Below, piece after piece: positions 40,401-53,377 of a stretch of DNA of 64,000 bases (positions are counted from its first letter, which is position 1; every line of letters begins with the position of its first letter). The position numbers and the translations under genes were made by a program. Source of the DNA: Zygnema circumcarinatum. Lineage: Eukaryota; Streptophyta; Zygnematophyceae; Zygnematales; Zygnemataceae. The notes beneath the pieces are model-generated. The model saw only the letters and a program-made list of their open reading frames with translations, searched no databases and was not told the DNA's origin. The stretch spans positions 4,043,561-4,107,560 of the forward strand of contig CM074805.1 in NCBI GenBank assembly GCA_037447605.1, written 5' to 3'.

Positions 40401-42213
40401 CGCAGGTCGGCAAACAACTCTGAACTAGTCTTGGAGAAGAGAATTTGATACCCAATTCTTTGATGCAAGGCCTGTTTGCACTGCAGCATTCTGACCATTC
40501 CCAGCATGGTTGTCATGGTTGTCATCTTGTACACTTCACAGACTCCGAGTCGCTGCATTGTGCTTCTAAACATGGTTGGACCCGATGAGGTGGACGAGGA
40601 CCTTCAAGCGGAGGTATGTAGGGGGTTTATTCACAGATTTTCCAAAAGTGAGATTGCTTGATGTTGATCTGGATGGAAAAGCATTCGGCCACTTTGGGAG
40701 ATTGATAATGTTTTGTATGCATAGAGCTGTCCTTGCTCGGGCAATAAAGTTGATAACAGTTGATAATTCTTGAACAGACGTTTTCCGCCACTTCAGAGAA
40801 GTTCAGAGAAAGTCGAGTTCACAGAGTCGTAGTGGGGATAGTAAGGCATAGCAAAGGAGGACTGAATGCCATTCGGTTTTCGTAGCCACGGCAAGTACAT
40901 TGATGCTGAGTGCTCATTTCTTTATACAGGTGACAGACGAATGCGGGAAGCATGGAGTAGTTGAAAAACTTGTGATTTACAAGGTTGGTTCACTCGGAAT
41001 TCGCTGGCAGAACTATGTTTGATTCACTCCCAAACAAGAATGCGTACAGCAGTTTTGGCATGTTACTAGACAGTCCCATTTCCTTCAAACCTGAGTCTAG
41101 ATTGGTTCGCTTTAAGATGTCTGCTACTGTACTTCCTTTGCTGTAAGCAGTGGCTTATGTTAGGTTGATTTGCTCTGATTTTTTCAAGCTGCTCAAGTTA
41201 ATAGAGGGTCTTTCCTTTGTCCTGGTTCATTTCTTTGTCCTGTAACCATCCAAGCTTTTGCATATGCAGCCTCTTTTGTTCGTGTTGGAACGGACTCGGC
41301 CGACTCATCCCTTTTCCCTTTATTCAGCCAATCCCTTGCAAGCGTGGTTAATTTTTCTAATGAGATATCAGGCTGGCTAAAGGTCGAATTGTTGGCTTCT
41401 TACTCTCGTTTCGTTGCATTGTTTCTGCAGGAACAGCAGTCGCAGGAGGCTTTGGATGCTGTGGTTCGCATTTTTGTTCTATTTTCCTCGATACCAGGTT
41501 AGCTCCGTCTTTCCTCAGTTAAATAATTAAGTTCGAATGCCGTTCAATTGTTTAATAGCTTGGATTCGGGAGATGCCGGTGAAGCATATGAACCCACTCG
41601 TGAACAAGCCCATAATTTTCTTGTTTTCTATTTTTTCAAGATAGAGAAATTTCTTACATAGCATCGAGGGCTTTGGAGTGACTTCAAATTATCTTCCACC
41701 GATAGGAGGAAGTTCTTTTTGACTGGAATGGCAGGCCTTTGCATGGGTGCCGCGTCCATTGGCACAGTTCTAAAGTTTGACTTGAGTTTGTGGACCCTTG
41801 TGTTTGGCAGAGGCTCAGATTGCATTCAAAGCATTGAACGGCCGGTGGTTCGGGGGGCGCCAAGTGTTGGCCAGGTGCTTTCTTGTAGCTCTCATTGCTT
41901 CTCTCCTGCTGTTATGCGATAGGAGTAGTCCCCGTCTAGTAGATGGAGTTTCCGCTATACCGTGGGGCAGTAGAAGCATGTCTTTTACAGAGATTCTATG
42001 TAATGCTCTTTCGGAGAAATCCTGCTCGTTTGCTGTTCGCAATGTGAGTGCTTCTAAGAGGAGATCCAAATCTTCTCTCCCCATCTCTCCCTCCGCTCCT
42101 TCCTCTATCTCCCTTGCTCTCCTTAACATCAGTGGTCGTGGGCTTGGCTCAACCTTTTTCGTGACAGATACTTTGACGAAGAGAGGCTGAAGCATGAAGA
42201 CTACTCTCTCTGA
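34453..42213 (+). CDS. PUF60 (poly-U-binding splicing factor)
   Basis: Role: U2AF-like nuclear factor that binds U-rich tracts and promotes 3' splice-site recognition. Twenty phase-consistent exons: 34453-34555, 34825-34973, 35281-35359, 35702-35776, 36042-36070, 36327-36433, 37390-37457, 37659-37750, 38068-38162, 38496-38574, 38885-38943, 39145-39220, 39450-39560, 39742-39810, 40199-40405, 40542-40613, 40930-40983, 41431-41497, 41811-41874, 42168-42213; about 566 residues against 559 in human. Parts in order: basic N-terminus and Gln/Ala-rich region; RRM1 (NRIYVGNLFYEL, GKHKGFCFIEF); RRM2 (RIYVGSIFYDI, GKHKGYGFIEY); Ala-rich linker; C-terminal UHM with IVLLNMVGPDEVDEDLQAE, ALNGRWFGGR and final YFDEERLKHEDYSL. 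Exon 5 is only 29 nt (PITKLDMPK). RRM2 exon 11 must use the GA|GTACGT donor. Exon 2's acceptor is weak. Confidence 0.92.
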
Positions 42214-43039
42214 AGGGCTGGAAAGTACGGTTCGCATGTAGAGCCCGTTCGTGGTCTTTTGCTGTACTTGTAGAGCGACTCTACAACCCATTCTATGTAT
42301 AGCCTGGACCGGATTCTGTTAGGTCATAATTTCTTACTTGCAGCCTTCCCAGCTCTGGTTTTCACAGTTCCTACTGCTGCTATTGCCGGCTTTGGATGCA
42401 CAAATGTGGAGGTAGGGTTCAAGGCTCTCCAGGAGGTCTGCACGGTTGTCCGGGTTTCAGAGATGTGGCGTGACACGCTTGTTAGCGTGTCTCGAAACCG
42501 CGGCCTATTCAGCAGCGGGTGGTGGAGGGAGAATTGACGATGGGGGAGAATTCAGAGGGAGGGAGTGGGAGAGAGAAATTTCTGCGCCCTAAGTGATGGG
42601 AATGTGCATGGAAAACCGGCTTGCAGTTGAAGGGAGTTAGGTTGTGAGGAATGAAGTGCCTGTCCGTTGTATTGGCCTTCCCTATAGAAATGGTGTACAT
42701 GTTTTCAAATACGAGGAAGGACTGTGACTATGAATGGAAATATTGGTGTAATATGAGCTCTTTCTGTGATTACAATCCCTTCCTCGTCCGCTTTTGCCTA
42801 AAACGTGTAAATCGGAGAAGCATCGGCTCATTGGTGTCCATTCTAAATCGATCAGTTTTTATGTGAAAACATCGATAAATTAATCCACAGCAAGACAGCA
42901 GAAAGAAAATTCAATTAAGACAGCGATGACAGATCGTATGGCCGCGTGTAAGCCTTTTTTGGCCCAGCACGTCCCTGAACTCTAAATTCCAACACTAAAG
43001 CGCCCTCTATGCGAGCCATGCGCGCTTCCTAAGAGAGCC
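42214..43039. other. Convergent intergenic region, no gene seen
   Basis: It lies between the 3' ends of PUF60 (+) and the methyltransferase (-). A short GA-rich stretch is near 42535-42580. No coding motif was seen. Confidence 0.5.
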
Positions 43040-45509
43040 TCACACGAGATAGGGGATGAATTTCTTGGTCACCCTACCGCTGTACTCTCTGTAGAGGTCG
43101 CCAAAATTTTCCACGAGAAGCTCCTCCTCGAGAGCCACCCTCCGGAAGTAGTACAGCGCGCAAGCCGCCAGCAGAAAGGAAAGGCTGAAAAAGCTGTTGT
43201 TCCATTCCCACCCCCACGCACGGTTCATCAAAAAGTAGACCCACATTTCTTCTTGCTGCGTCTTGTCCATAACCTCCCACGAGCAGTGAGAGCTGAAGAA
43301 CTTACTTAAAAAACTCATGAGTTTTGTTTTTTGATTTGATGTGAATGTATTGAATGTGAGTAGTACGAGAGAGGAGTACGAGAAAAGGACTGACCTTTGC
43401 AGGGCAACGCAGTAACCAGCAAAGAGGAGCATGTAGCTCGTGTATATGGGATGGCGGATCCACCGGTACGGCCCAAATGTGACCACGGTCTTGGGAACAA
43501 CGAGGCGGTCAAAGTACTTTCCAAGGAAGAAGGCCGCCTGCCAGTGAAGGACAAACGCAGTTCCCAGGAGGAGCCATGCCACCGGCCCAGACCATGGCTT
43601 CGGAGGCTGAATAAGAAGGGCTTCCCAAGCAGCAAGCCAATGGCCGCCTACCACCGAGATGACGAAACCAATCTGCAGGCCCGCCCAAAAAGGGTCTGAA
43701 TGAGCTGCTCTTGAGCTGAATGAATGAGTTGCTTCTTATGCTTGTGCTTGAAAGGTCACAAGAGAGCTGTAAAAGGAAGACTGGCAATGTGGAGACTGGC
43801 AACATTGTTCGTCATTCTTGGAATAATAGAACGGCATGAACTTCGTAGGAAGCATTTCACAAGTTTGTGGAGAAGCTCCATTGCTTCCAGTGGCTAATCT
43901 GTGTGGCAATCTCGCTTTCTACGCTCATCCCCATAAATGAGTTCTAAGGTCAACAACAAACTACAGAGTCGATTTCAAGGTTTTTTCGTTCCTCACAAGA
44001 CCAACAGCATGTTCAGAACACTCGATTTGATAGTGAAACCTAGGATTAGTACTTGACCCTTGTATGAGACTGCGACTGTCCCTGGTGTGAGAGGCTTCTA
44101 GCAATTGGCTCTCATTTAGACCATCTATTTGAAACTAGGAAAAAATGACTCCAAGAGTAAGGAGCTGCACCTGAGCGAGCCGGCTGGTCTTGGTGGCCCA
44201 TTGCTTGTCCTCTTCACGAGGGCTCAAGTCCCCGTAGACCCGCAGCCGAACAATAGCGCTAATGCAGAAAAAGAAGTAGTAGAAGAAGAAGAGGGTGAGT
44301 GGCCATCCGTCCACAAAGCCCTGCACACGAACTGCTCACTTTTGAGACATCTTCATCGCAACTGGGACTATGTATTAAACTCAACGAAAAACAAAGCATG
44401 GTCAATTGGCTAGCTGGCAACAAGCTCTACGCCTTGCATGGAGCCGGAGTTCAACAAAAATCACCAGAGAATGTACCTGCAAGAATCACTTGTTACATCC
44501 ATTTCACCAAAGTAATGCAACGCAATATTTGGCAATTCATCTGGTTTGCTCATGTCACTTTGGCCAATCACATAGGATGAAGAGACGACTCTTTCACAGG
44601 GTTGTCAAACGCAAAAAAATGTGACAGTAAGTGAGCATGGAAATGTGATCTCACTTGGAACTGCCCGCAAGGCACGAGGATCAGCCATGTGAGTGTTCCT
44701 CCAAGCAGCACCAGCTGCTCCCATTCCCTCGCCTTCTTTTCCTTTTGCTTCATAGCTATTTTCAGGGTCCAAGCTCCCAATGCAATTGCTGTAGGCCATG
44801 GCCATATAATGAAGAACCATGAGGCAAACATTAGAGCCCTGGGAGTGAGAATGGTGCGCTGTAGTATAAAACATGTGAGAGCCACAGCCCCTGCTACTGC
44901 AAAAGCTGTGATCCCCCATTTCGCTGCGACTAAAGGAGTGATGTTGGATATAATCTCTCGTAATCTCTCCATGGGGGTGCCAGCCATTGCAGCTTCTGAA
45001 CGTTTTTCTTGTCCTTCAACTCCCTCGTCCTTCGTTGCACCTTGCAATTCTGCCTCCATGGTTACATTCGTACCAAGCCTTCCATTCACGGCCTTTGGTT
45101 CTTCCTGTTCCGAAACTAAACTGTCTGCTTTTTCACTTTGGCTTTGATAACTTTCACCACCAGACATAGCTGCTTTTGAAAATTGACGAAAACGGGTGGC
45201 ACTTGAATAGGATGGGTGTTTAAAAGTCGAGTCAGATGGTCCATGAGAGCTCTGTTTTCTGTCGAGTTTCAGAAACGATTGGACATTTGTTCCTGAAAAC
45301 TGTTCCAGGTGAAAGGGCTCAGAGCACCTCTTGCTCCTCATGCATATTCCTCCTAATAAGGGGACCTTTCTGTTCATTGTTTGCCCCTTTACACCGATAA
45401 TATTCGGGAATCTCTGCTCTTGCATAGCCATCTCAGATTTCCCGGCTCTTCCTACACAGCTCAGTGATCCCCTGCTGGGGAAAACGGCATTCATGGCCGC
45501 CAGTTGCAT
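43040..45509 (-). CDS. ICMT-family membrane methyltransferase, probably organellar
   Basis: Role: integral-membrane methyltransferases of the isoprenylcysteine carboxyl methyltransferase/PEMT superfamily use S-adenosylmethionine. The substrate here is unknown. Exons on the minus strand: 45509-44655, 44320-44171, 43672-43395, 43292-43040; about 511 residues in phase. The C-terminal half has the family core: GPYRWIRHPIYTSYMLLFAG, then FRRVALEEELLVENFGDLYREY and a KKFIPYLV end. Several hydrophobic helices are visible (AVAGAVALTCFIL; FFFYYFFFCISAIV; VAWLLLGTAFVLHW; FSLSFLLAACALYYF). The first 180 residues are polar and Ser-rich with many basic residues, so an organelle transit peptide is likely. 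The last intron (43293-43394) is 102 nt, a multiple of three, and has no in-frame stop. It is divergent from galactokinase. Confidence 0.8.
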
Positions 45510-46130
45510 CGATTCCTCAAAGCTTACCTAGAAAACAATATCGGGTTATCTGCAATTTCTAAAACATCGACATACCGGAAGCGCCTGAAGGGACGAAACG
45601 TGGCCAAGCGTACATCTGACTGCATAACGTTGTCTCAAAAAGGGCGGTCCATTCAGAAGCCTCAGCGGACACCCCCTGTTCCTTGCTGCAGGGCCGCATA
45701 GGAGAGAGGAGTAGCACTGCACTGCGACTGCAGTTCAACTGATTTCCACTCGGCTTTCAAACGCAAATGCCGCTGAAAGGGAAAGGGATCTGGAGGAGCG
45801 GCTGAACACATCCATCCGGGCGTCACCGCTGACGAGGGTTAAGGGCCGGCCAACAGAGGCATGATTGCGCGATTATTGACATTGCGCAAAGAAAATTTCT
45901 TTCTATGCATATGTTAAGAGGGTGACATACTAGAGGTGCAACTGTGGACTCAGTACAGCTCAGATCCACCTGTTGTCGTCAAAGTCTCGGCCTGTTCCTG
46001 CCAAATATTGAAGCCGATAGTGATAGCGGAGGGTGGGAGAAGAAGCGGAGCTACTAGCAGATTTTTTTTTCGAGTAATAGTAATTTAGCTTGTAGGAGGT
46101 TTAACTCTGAGTGCGATCAAGAAAGTGGTC
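45510..46130. promoter_or_regulatory. Shared methyltransferase/galactokinase divergent promoter
   Basis: 621 bp separate the two start codons. No gene or clear repeat was seen. A shared or bidirectional promoter is inferred from the spacing only. Confidence 0.4.
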
Positions 46131-49100
46131 ATGGCTGCCATTATGCAGTCGGAGGAGGTGGAGCCGCAGGTCGACCCTGTGCCTCTGTACAACAATTTTA
46201 CAGCTGTCTATGGGGAAGGAGAGGAAGCTGAAATTGCTACAAAGCGCTATGAGTGGCTGGCAGCTGCTTTCAGCAAGCGCTATGGCACAGAACCACAGGC
46301 ATTTGCTAGGGCTCCAGGTGTGAACTACTGCTGTCACATTGAGCAGCCTTGGGCAGATGAGTTTCTGTTTTGGCTCGTTTAAGGTTCTATCCCTTTTTTC
46401 ATTATGGAAACGCAAGAGCATTTTCAGGTGCTCAATGAAAACGTGCAGATCATTCCTGGCTTCCCTGTGCGATGTTTCGGTTGTACCGTGTGTTTCACTT
46501 CTGATCAGTGGGGAGGACGATACACTGTTTGGCAGTTTGATGTGACTGAGGACGCTCTGTCAGCTAGCGAATTTTGAGGCAAATAACAAGAAGGAATTAA
46601 TCTTTTCTTTGATGAAGGGGCAACTGCCAAACTTGTTGGCTCTGGCAATATCTGCAATGGAATGGAGTCATTTGGACTCTGAAATTCGCCTGGCAGACTG
46701 TTTCTCCATTTTTTTCAGAGAGGATATATTTGCAAGTTGGTTAGGGAAATGATCGAAGATTCTAGGAGTTTGATTTTTTGTCTCTAAACAGTGGTCTGCA
46801 GCTCAACATTGCTCACAAAGCATTTCTTCATGTCGGATTGACTAACTGTATTTTCTGAAATACGAATTCTGAATTCGCCGTATTTTCTGAATTAACAATC
46901 TTCGCATTGCCATACTGTCTGTCGGTTCTCCGTGATCCAGGCCGCGTTAACTTAATTGGAGAACACATTGACTATGAAGGCTATGCAGTTCTTCCGATGG
47001 CAATTCGCAATGACACTATTGTGGCAATAAGACGAGTAGACGGCGAGACAAATCCTGTTCTTAAGATTGCAAACATATGGCCTGAGAAGTATCCTGCAGT
47101 GGAGTACGCTGCAGATCCAAGTCAGGTATGATTTCCTCCATGTCAGTCATCTTAACCTAGGATGTAAGAGCCGTAAACTGTATTGCTAACTTATCTTGCA
47201 GCAGGTCGCACAACAGCGTAATAGAAGTACAGATAATGCTGGATACCTTTATGTCGTCCAAAGCACGTATCTTCTATCAGGCAACTCTTGCCAACGGACA
47301 AACTTTTCGGAACTTGCAATTCAACACTGTCGATATGGTACAGCTAGAAGCTGACTTTGAAGTATCCACAAGCAAAACGAGCACATGATCATGCGAAACG
47401 TACCGTGGATTGCCTAGAAGCTTGTGATAAACTATGCTAGAGATGGAGTGACCACATCGTCCATTGTTTGTAGAACAAAGCAAGCAGAATAGCTCAATAT
47501 GATGGCAACCCTTTGCTATTCCACACATATGTCCTACTTTTTCGACCATGAAGTACTATGCTTGTCAGCTCTCAAACCAAGAAATGGCTCCGCATGGCTG
47601 CAGGAGGTTGACCTGAAGAATCACAAGTGGGCTCACTACTTCCTTTGCGGGTGAGGCTGATCCGGGGATTGGGCTGCCTAACGAGAGTACTATCTGTAGT
47701 ACCATCTTTCCATTTGGAGCAGTGTTTTGGGTTCTCAAAGAGACCTTTGCGTGTGGCTGCTGGTTGCAAACATTTATTCCAACTTAGCTACGCTCAGAAC
47801 TGCATGGTCGGCTAAGCTCAAGCAGCTCTTATGCTTTGGCTACTGGGAACTGTAACCACTAGTGAACCCTCCCAAGTTCGAGGAGAGGGAGGGAACGAGC
47901 TTGATGAGCGTGAAATATTTGAGTAGGATAACCCTAATCTTTACATTTTACTTTTCCTGGCTCGTTATGCTCACCCGCATTACATGATTCATTTTGTAGA
48001 GTTCAAGGGCCTAAAGTGAAGTGTTGTTTGTGCAAGTCCTAATCCTGCTCAGTTTTGAGATTGCTTTAATGCCGTCTATGGTTGCAGTTACAAGGGCGTA
48101 TATGACCATTTGCGCGAGCTCGGCTTCCACGTTACTGCGATTCCTTCATTGGAAGTGCTTGTGGATGGATGTGTTCCAACAGGTAGGCGAGATAAGTGCG
48201 TTGAAGGAAACCTGCCTCACCAATAACCAACTGTATGGGCAAGTGTCCGTTCTGTCTGTCTTTCCCTTTGTATGTTTTGTATCGCTGTATCGCTTTGTAA
48301 CGTTGAAGTTCGCAACTTGATGCATTGAGGGCTGCCAAAATGTTGAAGGTGTTGGGTTTTGGGATGGTCATCAGGTGCCGGTCTGTCGTCTTCTGCAGCC
48401 CTTGTGTGTTCCTCTGCCATTGCTGTAATGCAGATACTGGGCTTCAGCTTTTCAAAGGTATCCTTTGTCCCTCGCTTGAAGAGAAAATTGTTCAATTTTT
48501 AATTGCCTTTCCTAATCGATCGGCTTCTTTGTGTTTTTACACCCTTAAAGCACAGGAGTTTGCTAATTATTCTCGTTTGTTGTGGCAAGTTTTCGTTGCA
48601 AACATGTATCCATGGTTATTTTGAGAAGGTCTCACACTTCTCAGCCCTCGGAGACTAGCGCACAATGTTGTAATACTTGGATGAGTTTTGGGAATTCCTG
48701 CAGAGTGATGTGGCAGCATTCACATGCAAGTGTGAACGGTACATCGGAACGCAGTCGGGGGGAATGGACCAGGTGAAGTTTTTGCCCTTCTCGTTCTTTA
48801 TAGCGGGTGTTGCTTTACGGTGATCTCACTTAATCGTGGAGGGGCGCTCTTCAACATATTTCCTACTTAAAGTGCATCACTTTTTTCTTTTTTTTCTGAT
48901 GTATTGTAAGTATTGTATTGTCCTAGTGCTTTTTGTGCTTAATGTATAGACTTGACTGTGCTCTTACTGACTCTTAATAAGGGAATTGTGCCTTGGCTTT
49001 TGGAAGATCAGGCCATCTCAGTGATGGCTCTTCCAGGGGTAGCTATGCTTATTGAGTTTGATCCGGTCCAAGCAACTGAAGTGAAGCTGCCGGAAGGTGG

Positions 49101-51131
49101 AACTTTCGTTATTGCCAACTCGTTGACTATTTCAAATAAGGCGGAAACAGCAGCGACGAATTACAACAACCGAGTGGTCGAATGCAGGCTCGCTGCGGTA
49201 AGTCACAGGAGTTGACTTCGGATGACTGATTATGGTGCCACAGGACTGAAAGGAATCTATTGATTGAGGAATGGGATAGGGAGACGTGAATACGGACAAA
49301 AAAATGGTTGAAAGTCAAAAACAACGCGATTTAACTTTGACTCTATGTATTGAGTGTAACCGTGAGCTTGGGAAGTAGCTTCTGATAGGAGTCTAAGGGG
49401 AGGCTGAAAAAGTACCAAAAAAAAAGGAAGGTAAGGGGAAAGCATCCACTCTTGTTTCTAATTTCCTCAACCGGATGGTGGAACAGATGGTCCTGTCAGT
49501 GAAATTGGGGGATCTTCCACCCCACAGAGCCCTTAAGGAGATCACAACTCTCAGTGATGTGGATGGCGTTTGGAAGGGTGCTGAATTGGCGGAGGGAGGC
49601 AGGGCCAAGGGTGTTGCACTCGCTGTGGAGGTATTCAGTTCAGACATGGAAACCCACTTCAAAGGTTGCAATAGCTTCTCTCTGTAGAAACTGTGAAGAG
49701 GAAAGGATTGGTAACTGAATGATTGAATTTCTGAAGTCCTACTGCTCTGCTCATGACAGAAGTACCTGCATGATGAGCCGTACAGCACTGAGGAAATTGA
49801 AGGAATTCTGGACACAAGTCTGTTAAAGATTTTCTCCGACTCTCCAACATCTTTGGCTGTGTTGGAGCGAGCCAAGGAGTTTAAACTTGCGCAGGTTTGT
49901 GGCCGTCAACATTCTTCATTCTGATCTGAATGTGATTTGATTCAGTGCACGTGTTGTCCAGTCAGGTTTCACATTAGGTCTGGTTATGTACTTTCTTTGT
50001 GGAAACGAGTCTGCCCGTGCTCTTCTGATATCAAGAATATTTGAGGGCTTATTTTTGTTTTTGTCAAGAGGGTCCTTGCAGAGGGCGAAGCATGTCTACA
50101 CAGAAGCGCTCAGAGTACTCGCTTTCCGAGAAACTGCAGCATCTGCACAGTCTGGGTAAGCTACCGATAGAAAGACCAAACCACCCTTCGTCCCGAGCTC
50201 CCTTACAATTCATTTGGTACATAAAAGGAACGAACAGAAATAGAAGTAAAGTGGATGTGGATTAGCCACTCAAGCGAATCACAATCTGCTGCGGCAGCCA
50301 TGTCTGACTACCTGTCCAAGGGTATGTGGTGTGACTTTATTGCTGGCAGAGAGGCGACACAGGAGGAGGTTCTGGAGAAGCTGGGCAGCCTTATGAATGA
50401 GAGTCACGAGAGCTGCAGCAAGCTCTATGAGTGCAGGTGGGTGACTTTGACCTTTGCACCCGTCATAAGGGGCATATTCCGCGACTGTAAATCGTGAAAT
50501 TTCAGCCCCATAAGTTGTAATGCAATGAAGCAAAGGCAGCTGAATGTTTACAGCATAACCGAGTGGTGCCATATCTCCGAGAACAACATCGTCTTGGGAA
50601 GAGATGAGTGGGAGACAATCAAGGATTCTTACAGCAGCTTTTCCAGCAGGTCCTGATTTCTCTACTATGGGATTTTTGCAGCTGTCCGGAGCTTGAGGAG
50701 CTCGTTCAGGTTGCCCGTGAAAGCGGAGCCTTGGGAGCGCGTCTCACCGGAGCAGGATGGGGAGGATGCATGGTGTCCCTTGTAAGGGATGACATGGTGG
50801 AGGGCTTCATCCAAGCCCTGAAAGTAAGTTATGCGTTTACTTTGGGCAGAACAACGTTTTTGAATAGTTTTCTGCATCTTTGTTTTCCACTTAAGGACGC
50901 CTCATTATGTGTTCACGGCTCGTCTTTCTTCCTGCCATATCTTTTGTTACCGACTCCATTCTCTCTCTCTTTTTCTCTCTCCTATCAACCCTAATGTTCT
51001 AGAGTTTCCTGTGGCTGCAGGAGGGCTACTTCAAGAAGCGGATTGAAATGGGGCTCGTGAAGGAAGGGGATCTGGATGCCGTGGTTTTTGCCTCCAAACC
51101 GGCAGCCGGAGCTGCCACTTATGTGTTGTAA
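46131..51131 (+). CDS. Galactokinase (GHMP kinase family)
   Basis: Role: phosphorylates galactose to galactose-1-phosphate with ATP, the first step of cytosolic galactose salvage. Thirteen phase-consistent exons: 46131-46317, 46941-47125, 47604-47650, 48088-48182, 48375-48457, 48704-48772, 49012-49197, 49487-49630, 49760-49894, 50082-50155, 50350-50436, 50682-50823, 51021-51131; about 514 residues against 496 in Arabidopsis GALK1. All signatures are present: [15 protein letters not shown] (galactokinase motif 1), [15 protein letters not shown] (ATP-binding GHMP motif), [14 protein letters not shown] (catalytic Asp region) and [12 protein letters not shown] (motif 3). [14 protein letters not shown] ends the protein. 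Nothing suggests loss of function. A slightly longer loop ([12 protein letters not shown]) follows the TLSDVDGV segment. Confidence 0.95.
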
Positions 51132-52501
51132 AACACACTGGGACTCTTTGTACAAAACGAAAAGAATGAAAGTTTTTTGTGTTCGGTTAGATACTGGCAC
51201 GGAAGGAAAACAGAGACATCCCCCATTTGCATTATTCCAGTTGATCAATCCCTCTGCAGATTCCAGTGGCGATTCCAGATCCCTCTTGTCTATTACAGTT
51301 TTGTTAGCTACCAGGCGAAACCTTTTGATTATGCCATCAGGGAGATATTTGGCAGCGGTCTGATTGTTAACCTGCCCTTTGGAGCGTTTTGATGAAGACA
51401 GCAGGTAGTCGTCCAGGCACCTTCAGTCTTATGGCGATGGTGTTTTCCTTGTGTTAGAGCAGTTTTTAAGTGTGGATTCAACAAGATGAAAATGTACGAT
51501 GTTTCGGAATTGTGATTTCAGTGTGGTCATGTAGAGGGATATGAATCACTACAGCTTCAAAAGGCCAAATGACATTCAAAATATCGACAAGTTCAAAGGT
51601 GCACATAACCTATCCTAAAATAAAAAAGAATCAATCACTTTCATGTGCTATTCTGGAGTATCCATCATGCTACATCTGGCCACAACTAGAGCATTGTATG
51701 ATTCCCCTCTCAAAACCAGCGTGGCGTAGAGACGAGACAAGAAGATGCCAGCAATTGCTTGGAAGCAGCCAGTTTCTGACCAATTTCAACATATCAACAC
51801 GGAAACTTCACACATAAACGCTGTAGCACAAGGAGCCCTGACAATGTCATGAAAGCTGCCCACATTTCCTTGGTCTGGCCACACTGACGGGGGAATGCAG
51901 CGCCCAATGCGGACCAAGGCATGATCGGTCACAAAAGATAACTCGACTTTGCTGAATCCTGCACTGCCAAAGCTGCCTAGAAGGGTTTTCATCGTCGCCA
52001 ATAACTCCGGATCTCCATGATCATGGCTGTTCCAACCGGACGAGCAGGCGAAAGGGAGAAGTTCGACCTCACAAGCGTTCTGAATATCTCCGGCATTTTG
52101 ACAGCTGCACGATAGACTCGTCGAATAGCTTTTGAAGAGTTTAAGTGGCCTAAAAACTGCTCACTTTTTGCTGGGCAAAGGCCTCCTACCAGGGCAGGTG
52201 ACGGTGAGTAGAACTTCCATCATTCATAATACCTCAGCCTTACTCTCAGAGAATGGTTCAAGACAATAGAAGCAAGCTCGGATGTTCCGTTCATGGATCG
52301 AGTTCTGCGATGAAAAGCTGAAACTGGTTGGTTGGAGCATCGTCTTGCACGTTATCAAGAGTGACGTTTGACCCGTCTTCATGGCACCATCACCAGGAGT
52401 GATAGGCTTCTGCTTTGCTGACAAATGGCGCATGTAGCCCAAATGTTACCAAGGAGTGGCCCTTCGTCCTTCACGTATGAGTGTTCAAGACAGTGCGCCC
52501 G
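51132..52501. other. Convergent intergenic region, no gene seen
   Basis: It lies between galactokinase (+) and the OB-fold gene (-) and is presumably 3' untranslated sequence plus spacer. Short frames here show no recognisable motif. Confidence 0.5.
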
Positions 52502-53377
52502 TCACTCATCCAAAACATTGACTAGCTCATATTCCACGAGCGAAAGATTGTTGTCCCCTTTCACTGCAAAGTCAGCGGGTGTCGTTGGCTCAATGCGTCC
52601 CCATTTATCGACGGCCAGACGCATTGATCCCCTGAACATATCAATCTTTGAATTGCGGAGAATGACCGTTGCACCCTCTGACATCACATCAACTGCAGAT
52701 TAAAAAAAAAATACCACAGACATCCAGTTAGTGCACGTTCAATTTTCCCTATCCTTTAGTAACTTTCTATTTCGAGGGCAATCGACCGCTAAAAATAACT
52801 ACTATAGTGCATTGCAGACTGAAAGCAAGCAGCGGACGCTTTAAGTAGAACGCCTCGAAAGACACGCCCAAAATCACACTACTGTGGTAGAGAGAAAGCA
52901 AGAGATAAGAGACCTTGGCCACGGAAACCACCAAAAATCATCGATTTCCCGTCACTCTCGAAAGACATGACACCAGCGAGGAGCAGGAAAGTCTTCGAGC
53001 CAAGCCACAAGACTAGGCGCACTCCCCATCTCCATCCGTTTTCCATTCACCCACTCCTCTCACTTGTATATATCTCACTCAGTAAGGAAAAGAAATGAAC
53101 ACCACTTCGATACCATGGCAGACATGACGATAAACATCCAGTAGATGCATTTGCAAATACCTTGCTCGTTCCGAGCAGTGAAAACAATGACTCCCGTTTC
53201 ATCTCCCACGATGCACTCCGCAATACGCGTCTGGCGAGCCTGGCTGTGGTCTGCTCTAGGACGCTGCATTACCAACTTCGAGCTCACAACCTTCACTGTC
53301 AGGTTGTGCCCGGAGGTTCCCGGACGGAGCTCCTCCACTTTGATGAACACAGGCTTCCTCAGAGGTGGCCCCGCCAT
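52502..53377 (-). CDS. OB-fold ssDNA-binding protein (SOSS-B/hSSB-like plant family)
   Basis: Role: single OB-fold protein related to the sensor-of-ssDNA (SOSS-B) group. Plant members are small nucleic-acid-binding proteins of uncertain function. Two exons on the minus strand, 53377-53161 and 52692-52502, join in phase to 135 residues, the usual family size. Motifs: KPVFIKVEELRPGTSGHNLTVKV at the start, then TRIAECIVGDETGVIVFTARNEQ, VILRNSKIDMFRGSMRLAVDKWG and the C-terminal NNLSLVEYELVNV. The splice falls inside the EQ-VDVMSEG segment (GAGC|AAG-GTATTT donor, CTGCAG acceptor). Start context is clear, and no longer in-frame start fits the family. Confidence 0.92.

Noticed and set aside
41811-42190. 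Reading on from ALNGRWFGGR through 42190 as the PUF60 C-terminus
   Set aside because: A donor at 41875 and acceptor at 42167 join in phase to YFDEERLKHEDYSL, which matches the conserved PUF60 end.
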